From NCBI GenBank assembly GCA_009667805.1, contig CM019067.1:68404997-68468996 (forward strand): a stretch of DNA of 64,000 nucleotides, written 5' to 3'. Below the pieces are notes generated by a model, which searched no databases, was not told the DNA's origin, and worked only from the letters and a program-made list of their open reading frames with translations. The DNA is from Leptobrachium leishanense (Eukaryota > Chordata > Amphibia > Anura > Megophryidae). A program made the translations under genes and the position numbers. Of the stretch, positions 10,853 to 21,036 are shown in pieces (position 1 is the first letter of the stretch; each line of letters begins with the position of its first letter).

Positions 10853-11441
10853 TTATAAAATACATGCTGCTGTTTTTTTCTAAAGTAATTGTATGTAAAA
10901 AAGAAAAAATGAAATAAGTATTTTTTTATCTCCTGTTTCCATTTTGGGTATTTTTCCCATGATGCCACATTTACCAAAATCTCATGTTGAGTTTCACTTT
11001 GTGGCTTTGCTTTATCTGTATACAGTATTTACCAGTTAATGAGGAGGGAATGTCTAGATAAGGCAGCAGGGGGTGTATTGTTTTTCAGGTTGCTCCAGAT
11101 GGCAGTTGAATGAGATAAAACAGGGGAGCTTAAAAGACTTCTAATCTACCCCCTGGTGATGTCCTTTGAATACATCCAACATAATACAATGATATTTGCA
11201 TCAGTGTTTGACCCATAGACTCCATTCTGTGGCCATTGCCACAGAGTGAGAAGGAAGTGAGGAAAAGATACGGGGGGGGGGGGTTGTTTACAACAAAAGA
11301 GATCACACAATGGATGCACCCAATGACACATATAGAGTAAAATATTTTCTTAACTAAACAGGAGAAAAACAACCCCATGTACGATATATGCAACATAAAA
11401 TAAACATGACATTTAATTTTTCGGTGGTAGTGGTCCCTTAA

Positions 11442-12261
11442 GTTAAAAAAAAAAGTGTTTTCCAGTTCAATAAACTAAATAATCCATATTGTCATTCATC
11501 ACAATTATTCTTCACAATCAACACAATAAAATCACTTTTTGGACAAAACAATTTTGCTCTTAAGATGAATTTATTTATTTTAGTCTTTAGTTTAAATCTA
11601 CTGAAGTCACCTTACCCAGTTATCGACCAAGATTCTTTATGGCTCTTTACGGACATGATGTGACAGACATCCATGGTTCAGGGCCAATCTTTAAAGTCAC
11701 CATGTACTGTGTTGCCCAGTAAAAATATGTCCTTGTTGGCTGCACTAAACATTATAACCCGCCACTCCCCACGAGGATCTTGATGACTGCCCGCACGATC
11801 TCAGGGCCATGAAACCATTATCACACATGCTAGCTATATGATAAATTCACTTGTATGTTCTTAAGAGGTTTTCGTTTTGTGGGTTTGGTGACTTAGGTGT
11901 CAAATTGACAAGTGGACACGTGTCTCAGTTTTGCTCCTATCCATTAATCTTGCTTTTGGTGTATGAATCTCTCATGTGGATGCGTGATCCCTCTCCCCGT
12001 TGACCTATCAGTGAGTGGTATGTAGACATTGTTCGGCTTTCGCACACTGATAATCAAACTGGTCCTGAAATCGGAATGAAGTTTGCATTTTCCTTGTGAC
12101 AGGACTGGCCTCACAGTTGTTGCTCATCACTTTGGAGTTGGTGACATGGCTACTTTTTGTTTGTACTAGCCTGGTTTTCTGCAACTTTGAATTCTTTTCG
12201 TATTTGCAAACATATTGTAGACATCTGGGTGTTTTTTTTCCCAGATGTCTACAGATTGTTC
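11442..12261. other. Unannotated stretch with a 14-bp hairpin
   Basis: No gene recognised. At 12216-12229 TGTAGACATCTGGG pairs with the CCCAGATGTCTACA that ends at 12253, with a T-rich loop. The hairpin lies just left of the snap-back element at 12262 and may belong to it. Confidence 0.4.
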
Positions 12262-13160
12262 CTTTTCTTTCTTTCTTTTCAATTATTGGTCTTCTCAAAG
12301 GAGTAAATAGATAGCTATAGGAAAAGAAGAGAGACCAGGATTACGCAGTACAAAATAATGGTGTACAATACAATATAAGTACAATATAAAAATGTGATAT
12401 CCAACTCACATTCTCTTGAGCCTACACCTGACTCGGGGGTGAAAAGCCTTATGGGACTTCTATAATTTTTTCAGGCGCCCATCAACCTCTTCGAAGAATC
12501 CTGCGATTTCCAGTATAGTTCCCCTACAGTAAAAAACATAAACATACACTGGGGATATCCCTAGTGCAACATCGTCACCAAAACAATTTCTGATGTGATT
12601 GCAAGTCAAAATATAGTCACATGTTGTAGAGCCGTAGTTGGCTCTAACAATTTTGCTTAAGAGATTTAAGGAATCTCCCACACATTCTTTAACAGGAAAC
12701 TATGGAAAACAGCTTACTTAAAATATATTTATTAAAACAATAAACATCACAAAGTTACCAGAACGCGTTTCGCCCACAGGCTTCTTCAGCTGGTATCCTC
12801 AAGAAGCCTGTGGGAGTATATTTTGACTTGCAATCACATCAGAAATTGTTTTGGTGAAGGTGTTGCACTAGGAATATCCCCGGTGTATGTTTATGTTTTT
12901 TAAAGTAGGGGAACTATACGGGAAATTGCAGGATTCTTCAAAGAGGTTGATGGACGCCTGGAAAAATTATAGAAATCCCATATGACTTTTCACCCCAGAG
13001 CCAGGTGTAGGCTCAAGAGAATGTGAGTTGGATATCTCAATTTTATATTCCTACACCATTATTTTGTACTGTGCAATCCTGGTCTCTGTTCTTCAACTAT
13101 AGCTATCTATTTACTCCATTGAGAAGACCAATAATTAAAAAGAAAGAAAGAAAAAGAACA
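12262..13160. mobile_element. Penelope-like snap-back element 2
   Basis: Two long inverted arms, about 12262-12620 and 12825-13160, are about 85-90 percent complementary by eye. Landmarks are ATTATTGGTCTTCTCAAAGG on the left against its complement at 13115-13140, and CACATTCTCTTGAGCC near 12409 against GGCTCAAGAGAATGTG near 13010. The spacer holds a hammerhead-like core on the minus strand (12756-12795). Paired arms around a GAAACGCG ribozyme motif resemble the pLTR arrangement of Penelope-like elements. No GIY-YIG or reverse transcriptase sequence is present, so the copy is non-autonomous. Confidence 0.6.
12756..12795 (-). ncRNA. Hammerhead-ribozyme-like motif (minus strand)
   Basis: Reading the minus strand: TACCAG (stem I), CTGAAGA (core), one extra A, GCC-TGTG-GGC (stem II), GAAA, CGCGTT (short palindromic stem III plus cleavage-site position), CTGGTA (stem I partner). 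All conserved type-I core positions CUGANGA...GAAA are present. The unpaired A before stem II departs from the canonical form. ACGCGT is self-complementary, as expected if stem III forms by dimerisation, a property reported for Penelope-linked hammerheads. Activity is unproven. Confidence 0.5.
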
Positions 13161-13499
13161 ATCTGAGATGAACATGTATCGTGCATAGTAGGCTAACTGC
13201 TGGACTTATGTTCATTGGCGCCATTTTGTTTATTGTACAATTTTGGCAAAAGGTTATTTAGAGGAACCTCCATACATGGCGATAGGCGAGCAGAGTGTGC
13301 ACGAGTTTCTGGCGGGCGCTTCACTCTATTGTATATAACTTCTTCATGTATACAGCTCATACAAGTATGTAACCGTTTAACAGAGCTGCTTAGCAATAAG
13401 ACTTGCCGAACGGAGTCTCTAAACTATACTAAATGTGTCTGTCTAGAGCAGATTCATATCCCTGGTTTCAAATTATATTTTTTTTTGTGATAAACATTT
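13161..13499. other. Unannotated stretch
   Basis: No supported feature. Short unrelated open frames only. Confidence 0.3.
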
Positions 13500-13920
13500 T
13501 CATAGTTCGTAACTCATCTAAAATGTCCAGGGGGTAACAGCCCGACATCTTGAGGGACATGTTGAGGAACCCTGAGGTTCCTAGCACTTGCCAAAATCTG
13601 TGCAGCTTGTCTATGTGCCAGAGATACCACCCAAGACTGGCCACAAACAAATTTTGGCCTGCACATCTGGGGCTGGTAATAGCATTCTGACTCATCACAG
13701 AGAGCCATTAATATGGTCTGCACCAGGTAGAGTGAACGGTCTCCTAGCAGGGAACACTTTTTATTCCATCACTGTACCTCAAGGCTTTTCCCGACTCCCT
13801 GTAAATTCAGTTTAGAAGAAGAGGAGACAAAATGTTTTATTTTTGTTAGTTTATTGAAATGGGCAGCTGAGGGAAGAGGGGCCTGATGGGGCCAAGAGTT
13901 CTGATGGGAACCCCGAACAT
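13500..13920. repeat. Unclassified dispersed repeat, copy 1
   Basis: Shares phrases with 55716-56500: GCAGCTTGTCTA, CCACCCAAGACTGGCC against CCACCCAGGACTGGCC, CTCCCTGTAAA, and GGCAGCTGAGGGAAG. It lacks the Harbinger-like insertion present in the other copy and so serves as an empty site. No coding motif or terminal repeat was identified. Confidence 0.5.
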
Positions 13921-14738
13921 GTCAGATAAGAGCAATGTTTCTGTCCTCCTGCCTAAAATGTTTTTCGGCTATGCTAAATGCTGAGATTTGTGCTCACCAG
14001 GTTTGCACTTACATGAAAAATCTAAATCCGATAGAAAAGAGCTCTTTATAACATACACCTTACTGTTTGACATGTTTCCTGCTCGTCACATACATTACAC
14101 TATAATCTAACAGGGATTTTGTGTTTCTTCCAACCATTTTTGATCGGTAGAAGAGCACAGGATTGTTTCCCCAACCTGTCATTAATACATCCCGTCTGCT
14201 CCATTTTCTGCATTTCGTATCCACCACCAGCAGGACTCACAAATCAACTTAATGAGGTATCGATTCACTGAACCAGGTGAGCTAGAGATGAAGTGGAACA
14301 AACGCATGGGATGGATTGGTGCCTGGAGGAGAGGATTGGAAATGGCTTAGTCATTACAGAATGACGGACATAAAATCACAGTTTTTCATCACAGAGGTTA
14401 TTATCAGCGAGCAATAGCTCATGGGTTTCAAACGCATTGTGTTCAGGATGCGATGAAAACATTTGTAGAGCCCAAAAAAAATGAAGAGCCACCATGCTTT
14501 CCTTAGAATTCTGTCCTCTGTAGTTCATGATGAGCATCCCAATGACATGGAGAGAAGGAATACCACCCGTTATAAAAAGGTCTTTAATCATCTTGTTACG
14601 CCTTCATGAAAACATTATCTTTTAGCAAGGAAGTCACCCAAACTGGGGTCAGGTCCTACAAACCAAGTGTGGGACCTCACCAAGCTTTACATGAGATTGT
14701 CAGTCTTCTGGCAGATACAGAGAAATTGACGTTCTAAT
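13921..14738. other. Unannotated stretch
   Basis: No recognisable gene or repeat. The 71-codon minus-strand frame near 14376-14591 has no family features. Confidence 0.35.
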
Positions 14739-14739
14739 G

Positions 14740-14882
14740 CAGGGATCTCCACACCTGTCCCCAAAGATGTTTCTGAACTACAACTCCCATGATTCTATGG
14801 ACATCTATTACATTAAAAAAAAAAAAATCTGGGAACTGTAGGTAATCAACATCTAGGGGGCAGAGTTTGAGATCCGGTTCTG
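14740..14882. mobile_element. Candidate hAT-type MITE, ACAACTCCCATGAT family
   Basis: Starts CAGGGATCTCCACACCTG and ends TTTGAGATCCGGTTCTG, roughly complementary. The interior contains GAACTACAACTCCCATGATT and a complementary TGGGAACTGTAGGTAATC, a pair common in vertebrate hAT MITEs. Target duplication not clear. Confidence 0.45.
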
Positions 14883-15148
14883 ATGTATTCCCAATGTATT
14901 AACCCCTGACAATACATAGTTTACTAGGTTATAGACATATATGTGTGGGTACAGGGTGTCAGGTTCCCTGGGTTCTCCAGTGCCTGGTCTTAGTAATTGG
15001 CACAAGACCATGCTCCATTGTCCTTGCCTTTTCTACGCATGTACGCCTACATTTAACCCTGAGCAGATATGCAAGTATTTTCCTGAATGGATTATGGCAA
15101 CCTGGGCTTCATATATTGTGCCCTCTGCTTAAATAACTTTATTAATAA

Positions 15149-16000
15149 TTGCGTAGCACAATCTTTGTGGTACAGTTATCCACAATGCTTCCCTCCCCAG
15201 ATTTATCGCTCACTTCTTATAGAGCCAATTGGTCGATGGCTCACCTTATTACACCAGAGTCCAGTAGGAGTGGTCTCTCCCCTCTCACTCCTGGAGAAAC
15301 ACTGGTTCTATACACCCCAACAGGAGGTGAAAATAAACATAGGCTCATAGGGCAAGACATGCTCATATGTAGTAGTGACTTATATGTATCTGGTCCCATA
15401 TGGACCTTACTTACAGTCTTTTTTGAGCCCCATATGACTCCTGTTCCAGGCTTGTGCCCAACCAACTCCTGAACGATATTCCAGGGGTACCATTATTACG
15501 TATTTCAGGGCTTTAGTCTTCACCAGGGAATCCAGTGCTTAATATAAATATACGGAGTATACTGACTTAAATAAAAATATATATATTAGTAAGAAATGTA
15601 TGTAAAATATATGTAACAAACAATAATAAAGTTGTAGATATTCCAGCTAGACAGCTAAATGTGTATTGCATACTGTGTCCTCAGTGAGTGTCAATCCAAA
15701 TCTTAATAAATCATAAAAAAAAGCATAAAAACATTATGCATTTTTATGGTTTATTAAGATTTGGATGGACACTGAGGAAGCAGTATGCGAAACGCATCTT
15801 AGCTGTCCAGTTGGAATGTGCTTTATGGTTTATTAACATTTGGAAGCACACGAACTTAGGAAGTAGTATGCGAAATGCGTTTCCTACTGGTCTCTGGTGT
15901 AATAACGAGAGCCACCGATCAATTGGCTTTATAAGACGTGAGTGATATCCTGGGGAGAGAAATATTGTGGACAATTGTATCACAGAGGCTGTGCTGTGCA
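15149..16000. mobile_element. Penelope-like snap-back element 3
   Basis: The left arm (about 15149-15275) and right arm (about 15884-16000) are inverted copies: GAGCCAATTGGTCGATGGCT at 15222 pairs with AGCCACCGATCAATTGGCT at 15910, and TATCCACAATGCTTCCCTCC pairs with the sequence near 15950-15975. The middle contains several GAAACGC-type ribozyme-like motifs, one strong (15766-15809), one degenerate in the same orientation (15847-15885) and one degenerate inverted (about 15668-15693). The outer limits may extend farther on either side. Confidence 0.5.
15766..15809 (+). ncRNA. Hammerhead-ribozyme-like motif (plus strand)
   Basis: Order on the plus strand: TGGACA (stem I, 15766-15771), CTGAGGA core (15772-15778), one extra A, GCA-GTA-TGC (stem II, 15780-15788), GAAA (15789-15792), CGCATCTTAGC, TGTCCA (stem I partner, 15804-15809). 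Compared with the minus-strand motif at 12756-12795, the paired bases differ in both stem I and stem II but pairing is kept, while the core and the extra A are the same. The stem III region is altered (ACGCAT rather than ACGCGT). Confidence 0.5.
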
Positions 16001-16017
16001 ATTATTATTTTCCCCTT

Positions 16018-16175
16018 CTCTTCCTTTTTGCGAGATTTATGTAGTTTGTTTCACCTGCGATTCATATTTGATTTCTTACCTGCAGCTTATGGAGTCTACA
16101 TGCCGCGGGATTGCATTTTTCATGCACTGCCCATCAGCCTGAATAAATATGGCTGATCTGGTAAACCTATGTGGC
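16018..16175. mobile_element. Fragment related to the TAGGGTTGCCAG hAT family
   Basis: Phrases CTGCAGCTTATGGAGTCTACATG and GATTGCATTTTTCATGC parallel the interior of the hAT at 43732-44169 and the element at 44885-45142. No terminal repeats retained. Confidence 0.4.
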
Positions 16176-16904
16176 ACGCTCTTTTTGCAACTGGCACTGT
16201 AGAAAATTTGCAGGTTAATTGCAGGGAGGGGGAATTATTTATTTATTAATAAAGGATTTTACCAGGAAGGATACATTGAGATTTCTCTCATTTTCAAGTA
16301 TGTCCTGGGTTCAAGAATATTGAACTGTTACAGTTGTTACAGAAATACAAAGTAACACAAATATACAGATTAACACAGAAAATAAATATGTAGGAAATAT
16401 ATTCACTAGGCTACATGTTTACAGGTGCATTCTGTATATGGTCACTATGTTACATGTTTCCAGGTAGGGATGAGCCGAACAATCCCCGAGTTCGGTTTGA
16501 AGCCGAACCCGAACTTTCCAAATGTTCGTATCCGAACCCGAACCCGAACTCGAACCCCATACAAGTCAATGGGGCTGAAAATTCGGTTTTTAGAGTGCCC
16601 TCCAAGAGGACATATATGCTAGATATTTGCCATAAAAGTGTATGGGGGTCCGGGTAGTGCCCTGGGGGACAGGAAACAAGGACAAAAAGTTAAAAAAGAA
16701 CGTTTTTAAAGGGACAGTGAATTTCCCATGAAATAAGGGTTAAAAATAAAAACGAAAAATTCCTTCAAATATCGTGCCTAGGAGGTCTACATAACCTGCC
16801 CGTGAAGTGGCGGATTTCTAGGATGTATAGAAATATGTAAAAACCAAAAAATGACATTTCAAATGACGGTAAATGCTTTTCTTTTAATCTATCCATAAAC
16901 AACT

Positions 16905-17908
16905 GCTTGGGGCGGCAGTCCGCATGTGCGGAGGAAGCGCCTGAAAGGGAGGGGGGGAGGTCCTTCGGACCTCTCTCCCTCCCGATCGCCAGGGGGCAGA
17001 GGGTTAATCCAGGCACCGTTTGGAAGGGCACAGCCTGCCCTTCCAAACGGTGGCTGTGATTAACCCCTGGGGAGCCGGATCACGAATCGGCGCTGAAAAG
17101 CGCCGGATCGTGATCCTTTCCTGGAGCTGGCCGACATCTTGGTTGTCGGCCAAGCCTCCAGGAACTCCCCCTGAGGACTGGCGTCATCGTGCATAGCACG
17201 ATGACGCCAGTCCTGGAGTTAACCCCTAGCTGCCACCAATGGTGGAGATAGGGGGATCCAATGAACCCCCTATCTCCCAATCCGTGGCAGCTAGGGGTTA
17301 ATGTTTGATATTGTTGGATCGACCAGAGCATGGCCTTTCCAAGGATACCAAACATGAGCATGAAAAATGTTTTAAAAAAATAAATAAAATAAAAAATATT
17401 AAAAAAAATTCTAAAAAAAAAATAAACAAGTTTTTTTGTTTGTTTTTGTTTTGTTAATGCAGCAATATTGTTCCCATTTCAATTATAATGTGAACAATAA
17501 TGCTGCACTAACGATTTTTGTATGCGGGGCGTTTGTTAAAAAAAGCAAAATTTTCCCCAAAAAAAAATGTAACGAGACCCCATTTCTAATTTTTTTAACA
17601 AGCGCACCCCATACAAAATATAACCGCAAACGATCGCATGTTAAAATGTTAAAAAAAACACTTTACACATAATAAATTATTGAAAATTCAAATTTTATTA
17701 CATTTTTGTTATAATATACAGACATGACATAACGTATACATATAATAATGACATATTATGAATCTGCCAAGTCTGCCGGAAAGAACGATATATAATATGT
17801 CTGGGTCATATATCAAAATATGGCTACAAAACGCGATTAAACATGATGAGCGAAAGCGGTAAAAATGACCTCAGCACAGAGGTGTGAAAAGCCTCAGCAG
17901 CGAAAGGG
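16905..17908. mobile_element. piggyBac-like hairpin-array element, left end missing
   Basis: Homologous to 6758-8634 without the Penelope-like insert. The right end GCCTCAGCAGCGAAAGGG is followed by TTAA (17909-17912). The left ~150 bp with the CCACTTGGCTGCT end is absent, and the sequence starts abruptly near GGGGCGGCAGTCCGC. It keeps the long stem at 17175-17213, whose changed base pairs are matched in both arms relative to the first copy. Confidence 0.7.
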
Positions 17909-18033
17909 TTAAATGCAGCATATTAGGATGTTTTAGGGAAATTAATTCTCAAATCTCAATCAGAAGCAGACACCACCCCATCCTCAGTATGGTGTACAAT
18001 GTATCAAATTGATTACCAGACTAAAAACACCTG

Positions 18034-18224
18034 CAGGGTTATTCAGAGAGCGTGAAAAGCAGGAGAATAACTGGAGAATGAAAAATTCTAGGTCAAAATA
18101 GCCAAACCAGAAAAATTCTCCCTTTCATCTCACTTTCCAAATCAGCTATTTTGACCTAGAATTTTTCATTCTCCAGTTATTCTCCAGTTATTCTCCTGCT
18201 TTTCACGCTCTCTGAATAACCCTG
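18034..18224. mobile_element. Foldback MITE P1 (Harbinger-like termini)
   Basis: Almost entirely self-complementary: the left half starting CAGGGTTATTCAGAGAGCG pairs with the right half ending CGCTCTCTGAATAACCCTG. Flanked by CTG on both sides (18031-18033, 18225-18227). The right arm contains a short internal duplication of CCAGTTATTCT. Relatives are at 28473, 43972 and 45333. Confidence 0.75.
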
Positions 18225-18820
18225 CTGGTGTTATGCCCGCTTGTGAACAGAGGTCATTTAGAGTTGATAATCTTTCCACGTACACATTAGTTTTTAATTC
18301 AATATCTAATAAACCGTTGCTTATAATATTCTGCAGTAAAGAGTCTCTTTATTTCTAGATTTTTTAGTATTTTTTAAGCATTTACTATACTTTTTTCAAA
18401 ATTTCTTTTTTTTTTCGAACTCGAACCGAACACACCCAAAAAGTTCGAAATTCGCGAACTTTCGAACTGCCAAAGTTCGGGTCGAACTCCGAACCGTCCG
18501 AACCCGAACAGCTCATCCCTATTTACAGGTGCATTCTGTATATAGTCACTATGTTACATGTTTACAGGTGCATTCCGTGTTGAGGTATGTCAATAGGGAG
18601 CTCTTAAGTGACTTTAGACTGGGGGAAGATTTGACGGGGTCTGGGAGGTTATTCCATAACTGTGGTGCTCTGTAGGAAAATGAGGATCAAGCCACTTTCT
18701 TTTTGTATTGTGGTGCTGAAAGTAAGGTGCAGGTCCTGGATCGGAGGTTATAGGATGAGGGAACTGCTGGGGGAAGCAGCCTATTCAGGTAGGGTGGTAG
18801 CTTCCCAGAAAAGCTCTTAA

Positions 18821-20016
18821 CCCTTTCGCTGCTGAGGCGTTTCACGCCTCTGTGCTGAGGTCATATTTACCGGTTTTGCTCATCATGTTTAAACGTGTTT
18901 TGAAGGCTTATTTTAGTATATGACCCAGACATATTATATATCGTTCTTTCCGTCAGACTCGACAGATTAATAATATGTCATTATTATATGTATACGTCAT
19001 GACCTGTCTGTATATTATAACAAAAAATGCAATAAAATATGAATTTTCAATAATTTACAACGTGTAAAGTGTATTTTTTTCACATTTTAACATGCGAGCA
19101 ATTGCGGTTATATTTTGTTAAAAAAATTAGAAATGGGTCTCGTTACATTTTTTTTTGGGGGAAATTACGCGATTTTTAACAAACGCACCGTATACAAAAA
19201 TCATTAGTGCAGCATCATCGTTCACATTATAATTGAAATGGGAACAATATTGCTGAATTACCAAACCAAAAAAAAAAAAAAAACTTGTTTATTTATTTTT
19301 TTATTATTTTTTTTTAAATATTTTTTTATTTTTAACTTTAAAAATAAAGTTAAAATTAAAAATTAAAACTTTTTCACAGTCGTGTTTGGTATCGTTGGAA
19401 CGGCCATGCTCTGGCCGATCCAACAGTACCAAACTTTAACCCCTAGCTGCCACGGATCGGGAGATAGGGAGTTCATTGGAACCCCCTATCTCCACCGTTG
19501 GTGGCAGCTAGGGGTTAACTCCAGGACTGGAGGAGTTCCCGGAGGCTTGGCCGACATCCAAGATGTCGGCCAGCTCCGGGAAAGGACCACGAACCGGCGC
19601 TTTTCAGCGCCGATTCGTGATCCGGCTCCCCAGGGGTTAATGACAGCCACCGTTTGGAATGGCAGGCTGTGCCCTTCCAAGCGGTGCCTGTATTAACCCC
19701 CTGCTCCCTGCTCCCCGGCGATCGGGAGGGAGAGAGGTCCGAAGGACCTCCCCCCTCCCTTTCAGGCGCCTCCTCCGCACATGCGGGGGGCGCCTGAATT
19801 AGATGTCATCGCGTCGCCGCGATGACATCTATTGTCCCCGCCGGGCTCCCGAGTGCTGGGCTGACATCCAAGATGTCAGCCCGCACCGGGGGGGCGCAGC
19901 AATCCACCGGAATCCGGCGGATTGCTGCCTCCTGTGCTCGGACGCGCTGAGCGCGTCCGTAGCACAGGAGAACCACTTGGCTGGACGCGCTGAGCGCGTC
20001 CATAGCAGCCAAGTGG
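18821..20016. mobile_element. Complete piggyBac-like hairpin-array element, inserted in LINE
   Basis: Inverted relative to the copy at 6758. It begins CCCTTTCGCTGCTGAGGC and ends GCAGCCAAGTGG. TTAA sits on both sides (18817-18820, 20017-20020). The host LINE elsewhere (near 31483) reads GTGTTTAAGAGC with a single TTAA, so the empty site is visible in the same window. About 1.2 kb, no transposase, composed of successive stem-loops. The hairpin corresponding to 7241-7279 is missing here. Confidence 0.85.
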
Positions 20017-20175
20017 TTAAACACCAGGTTGGAAAGGTGAAGGGTGAGTCTGGATTCCAGCAACGGACAGTTTAGCTCTTTTAACATGTCGCAATGGTGG
20101 GTCATGTAGTTGCATTGTAGCAGAAAGCAGCAGAATGAGTTATACAATGAAGTAAGTTTATGAAGGTGTGTTTGC

Positions 20176-21036
20176 TAAAAGAGCTGCAGGGTTTTCATCT
20201 TGAATACTTTGATCTAAACATATTTAAAACCCTTGTAATTTTCCATCAATTCACAATGAATGAATGAATGAATGAATGCCTAGCAATGTTGTCTCCTTTA
20301 ACATGCAGCACAGGTTTTGTCCAGAATTATCTTTTCACATTCAGAGTCTAGTGACAGCCGGGAGGAAAGGGTTTACGTGTGTAGCATCTGCTCGCTAAAT
20401 TGACAAGATGCTAAATATAATCTAGATCAGGTGCATGTAATGTGGGCTCAGCTTGCGCTCAGTCCATTCCTGATCAGAACTTTGTTACATTTGATTTTTA
20501 TGTGTTGCAGGTTGGATTTTTAATGTTTTATTATCATTCAGGTATTATGTTACAATGTAGAAGATACATCGCGACAAGCCAACACTGAACCCTGAGCTCC
20601 ATATTGATATTAACGGAGGTAGTCCCGGGCTGAATGAAGTTCTGGCCTCAGCTAGCGGAAGTCAGGTGCTGCCTGTTGTAGCATGTCGATTTCTGATCTG
20701 CATGGAAGCTTCATTAAATACCCCAAATTAAAATGATGCGTTCAGGCTTTCAGACATCACCGCAGCATCTGGTCTTCATTTGTCATCCGCAGTTAGTTTC
20801 GGTATCAATGGCTTCTATTTTAACTTCACAAAAACAGGTTTCTCATGCTACACACTGCAGAAGTGTTTAATACTTTATCATACCGGGGAGACCAATGTGC
20901 TACTTTTCTGTCTGGTACGCAAAAGGAAAAAAACAAGACATTTAACCATTTTTATGCCTCTCAGTTATATTTAACCAGGGTACCGCAGATGTTACTACAT
21001 GCCCGGTGAAGCTCCATTGTATCCACTTCACACCAA
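20176..21036. other. Unannotated stretch
   Basis: Contains a short GAAT tetranucleotide run (ATGAATGAATGAATGAATG near 20259). Otherwise no gene or repeat recognised. Confidence 0.35.

Larger units (their letters stand above)
10389..11437. mobile_element. TTAA-flanked element (T2/Kolobok-like) containing a LINE tail
   Basis: TTAA occurs at 10385-10388 and 11438-11441. The left end AGGGACACCAGCACCAC and the reverse complement of the right end (AGGGACCACTACCACC) are imperfect inverted repeats. An AAGGGACACT end with TTAA duplication resembles the T2/Kolobok MITEs described in frogs. The left third is occupied by a LINE 3' region, apparently inserted into it. Kolobok rather than piggyBac is inference. 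Confidence 0.5.
16465..18521. mobile_element. hAT element with CCGAAC-rich ends, inserted in LINE
   Basis: Ends are TAGGGATGAGCCGAAC and, inverted, TAGGGATGAGCTGTTCGG. The flanking octamers are TTTCCAGG (16457-16464) and TTTACAGG (18522-18529), an 8-bp duplication with one substitution. The LINE copy at 10458 carries the uninterrupted TTTACAGG/TGTAAAC phrase. Subterminal regions are runs of CCGAAC. Inside are a left-truncated piggyBac-like element (16905-17908), a foldback element (18034-18224), and a segment shared with the Harbinger-like elements (18296-18395). No hAT transposase is visible. Confidence 0.75.
16235..20175 (-). mobile_element. LINE 3' portion (CR1/L2/Rex1 group), interrupted twice
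   Basis: The minus strand reads from the reverse transcriptase C-terminus (near 20170) to the T-rich complement of the tail (near 16235). It matches the LINE at 31327-31950. Landmarks are GGTTGGAAAGGTG at 20029, GGGGAAGCAGCCTATTC at 18770, and ACCAGGAAGGATACATTGAG at 16260. Two elements interrupt it: a hAT at 16465-18521 in the 39-bp repeat zone, and a piggyBac-like element at 18821-20016. Removing both restores colinearity with the reference copy. The remnant is non-coding. Confidence 0.8.
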
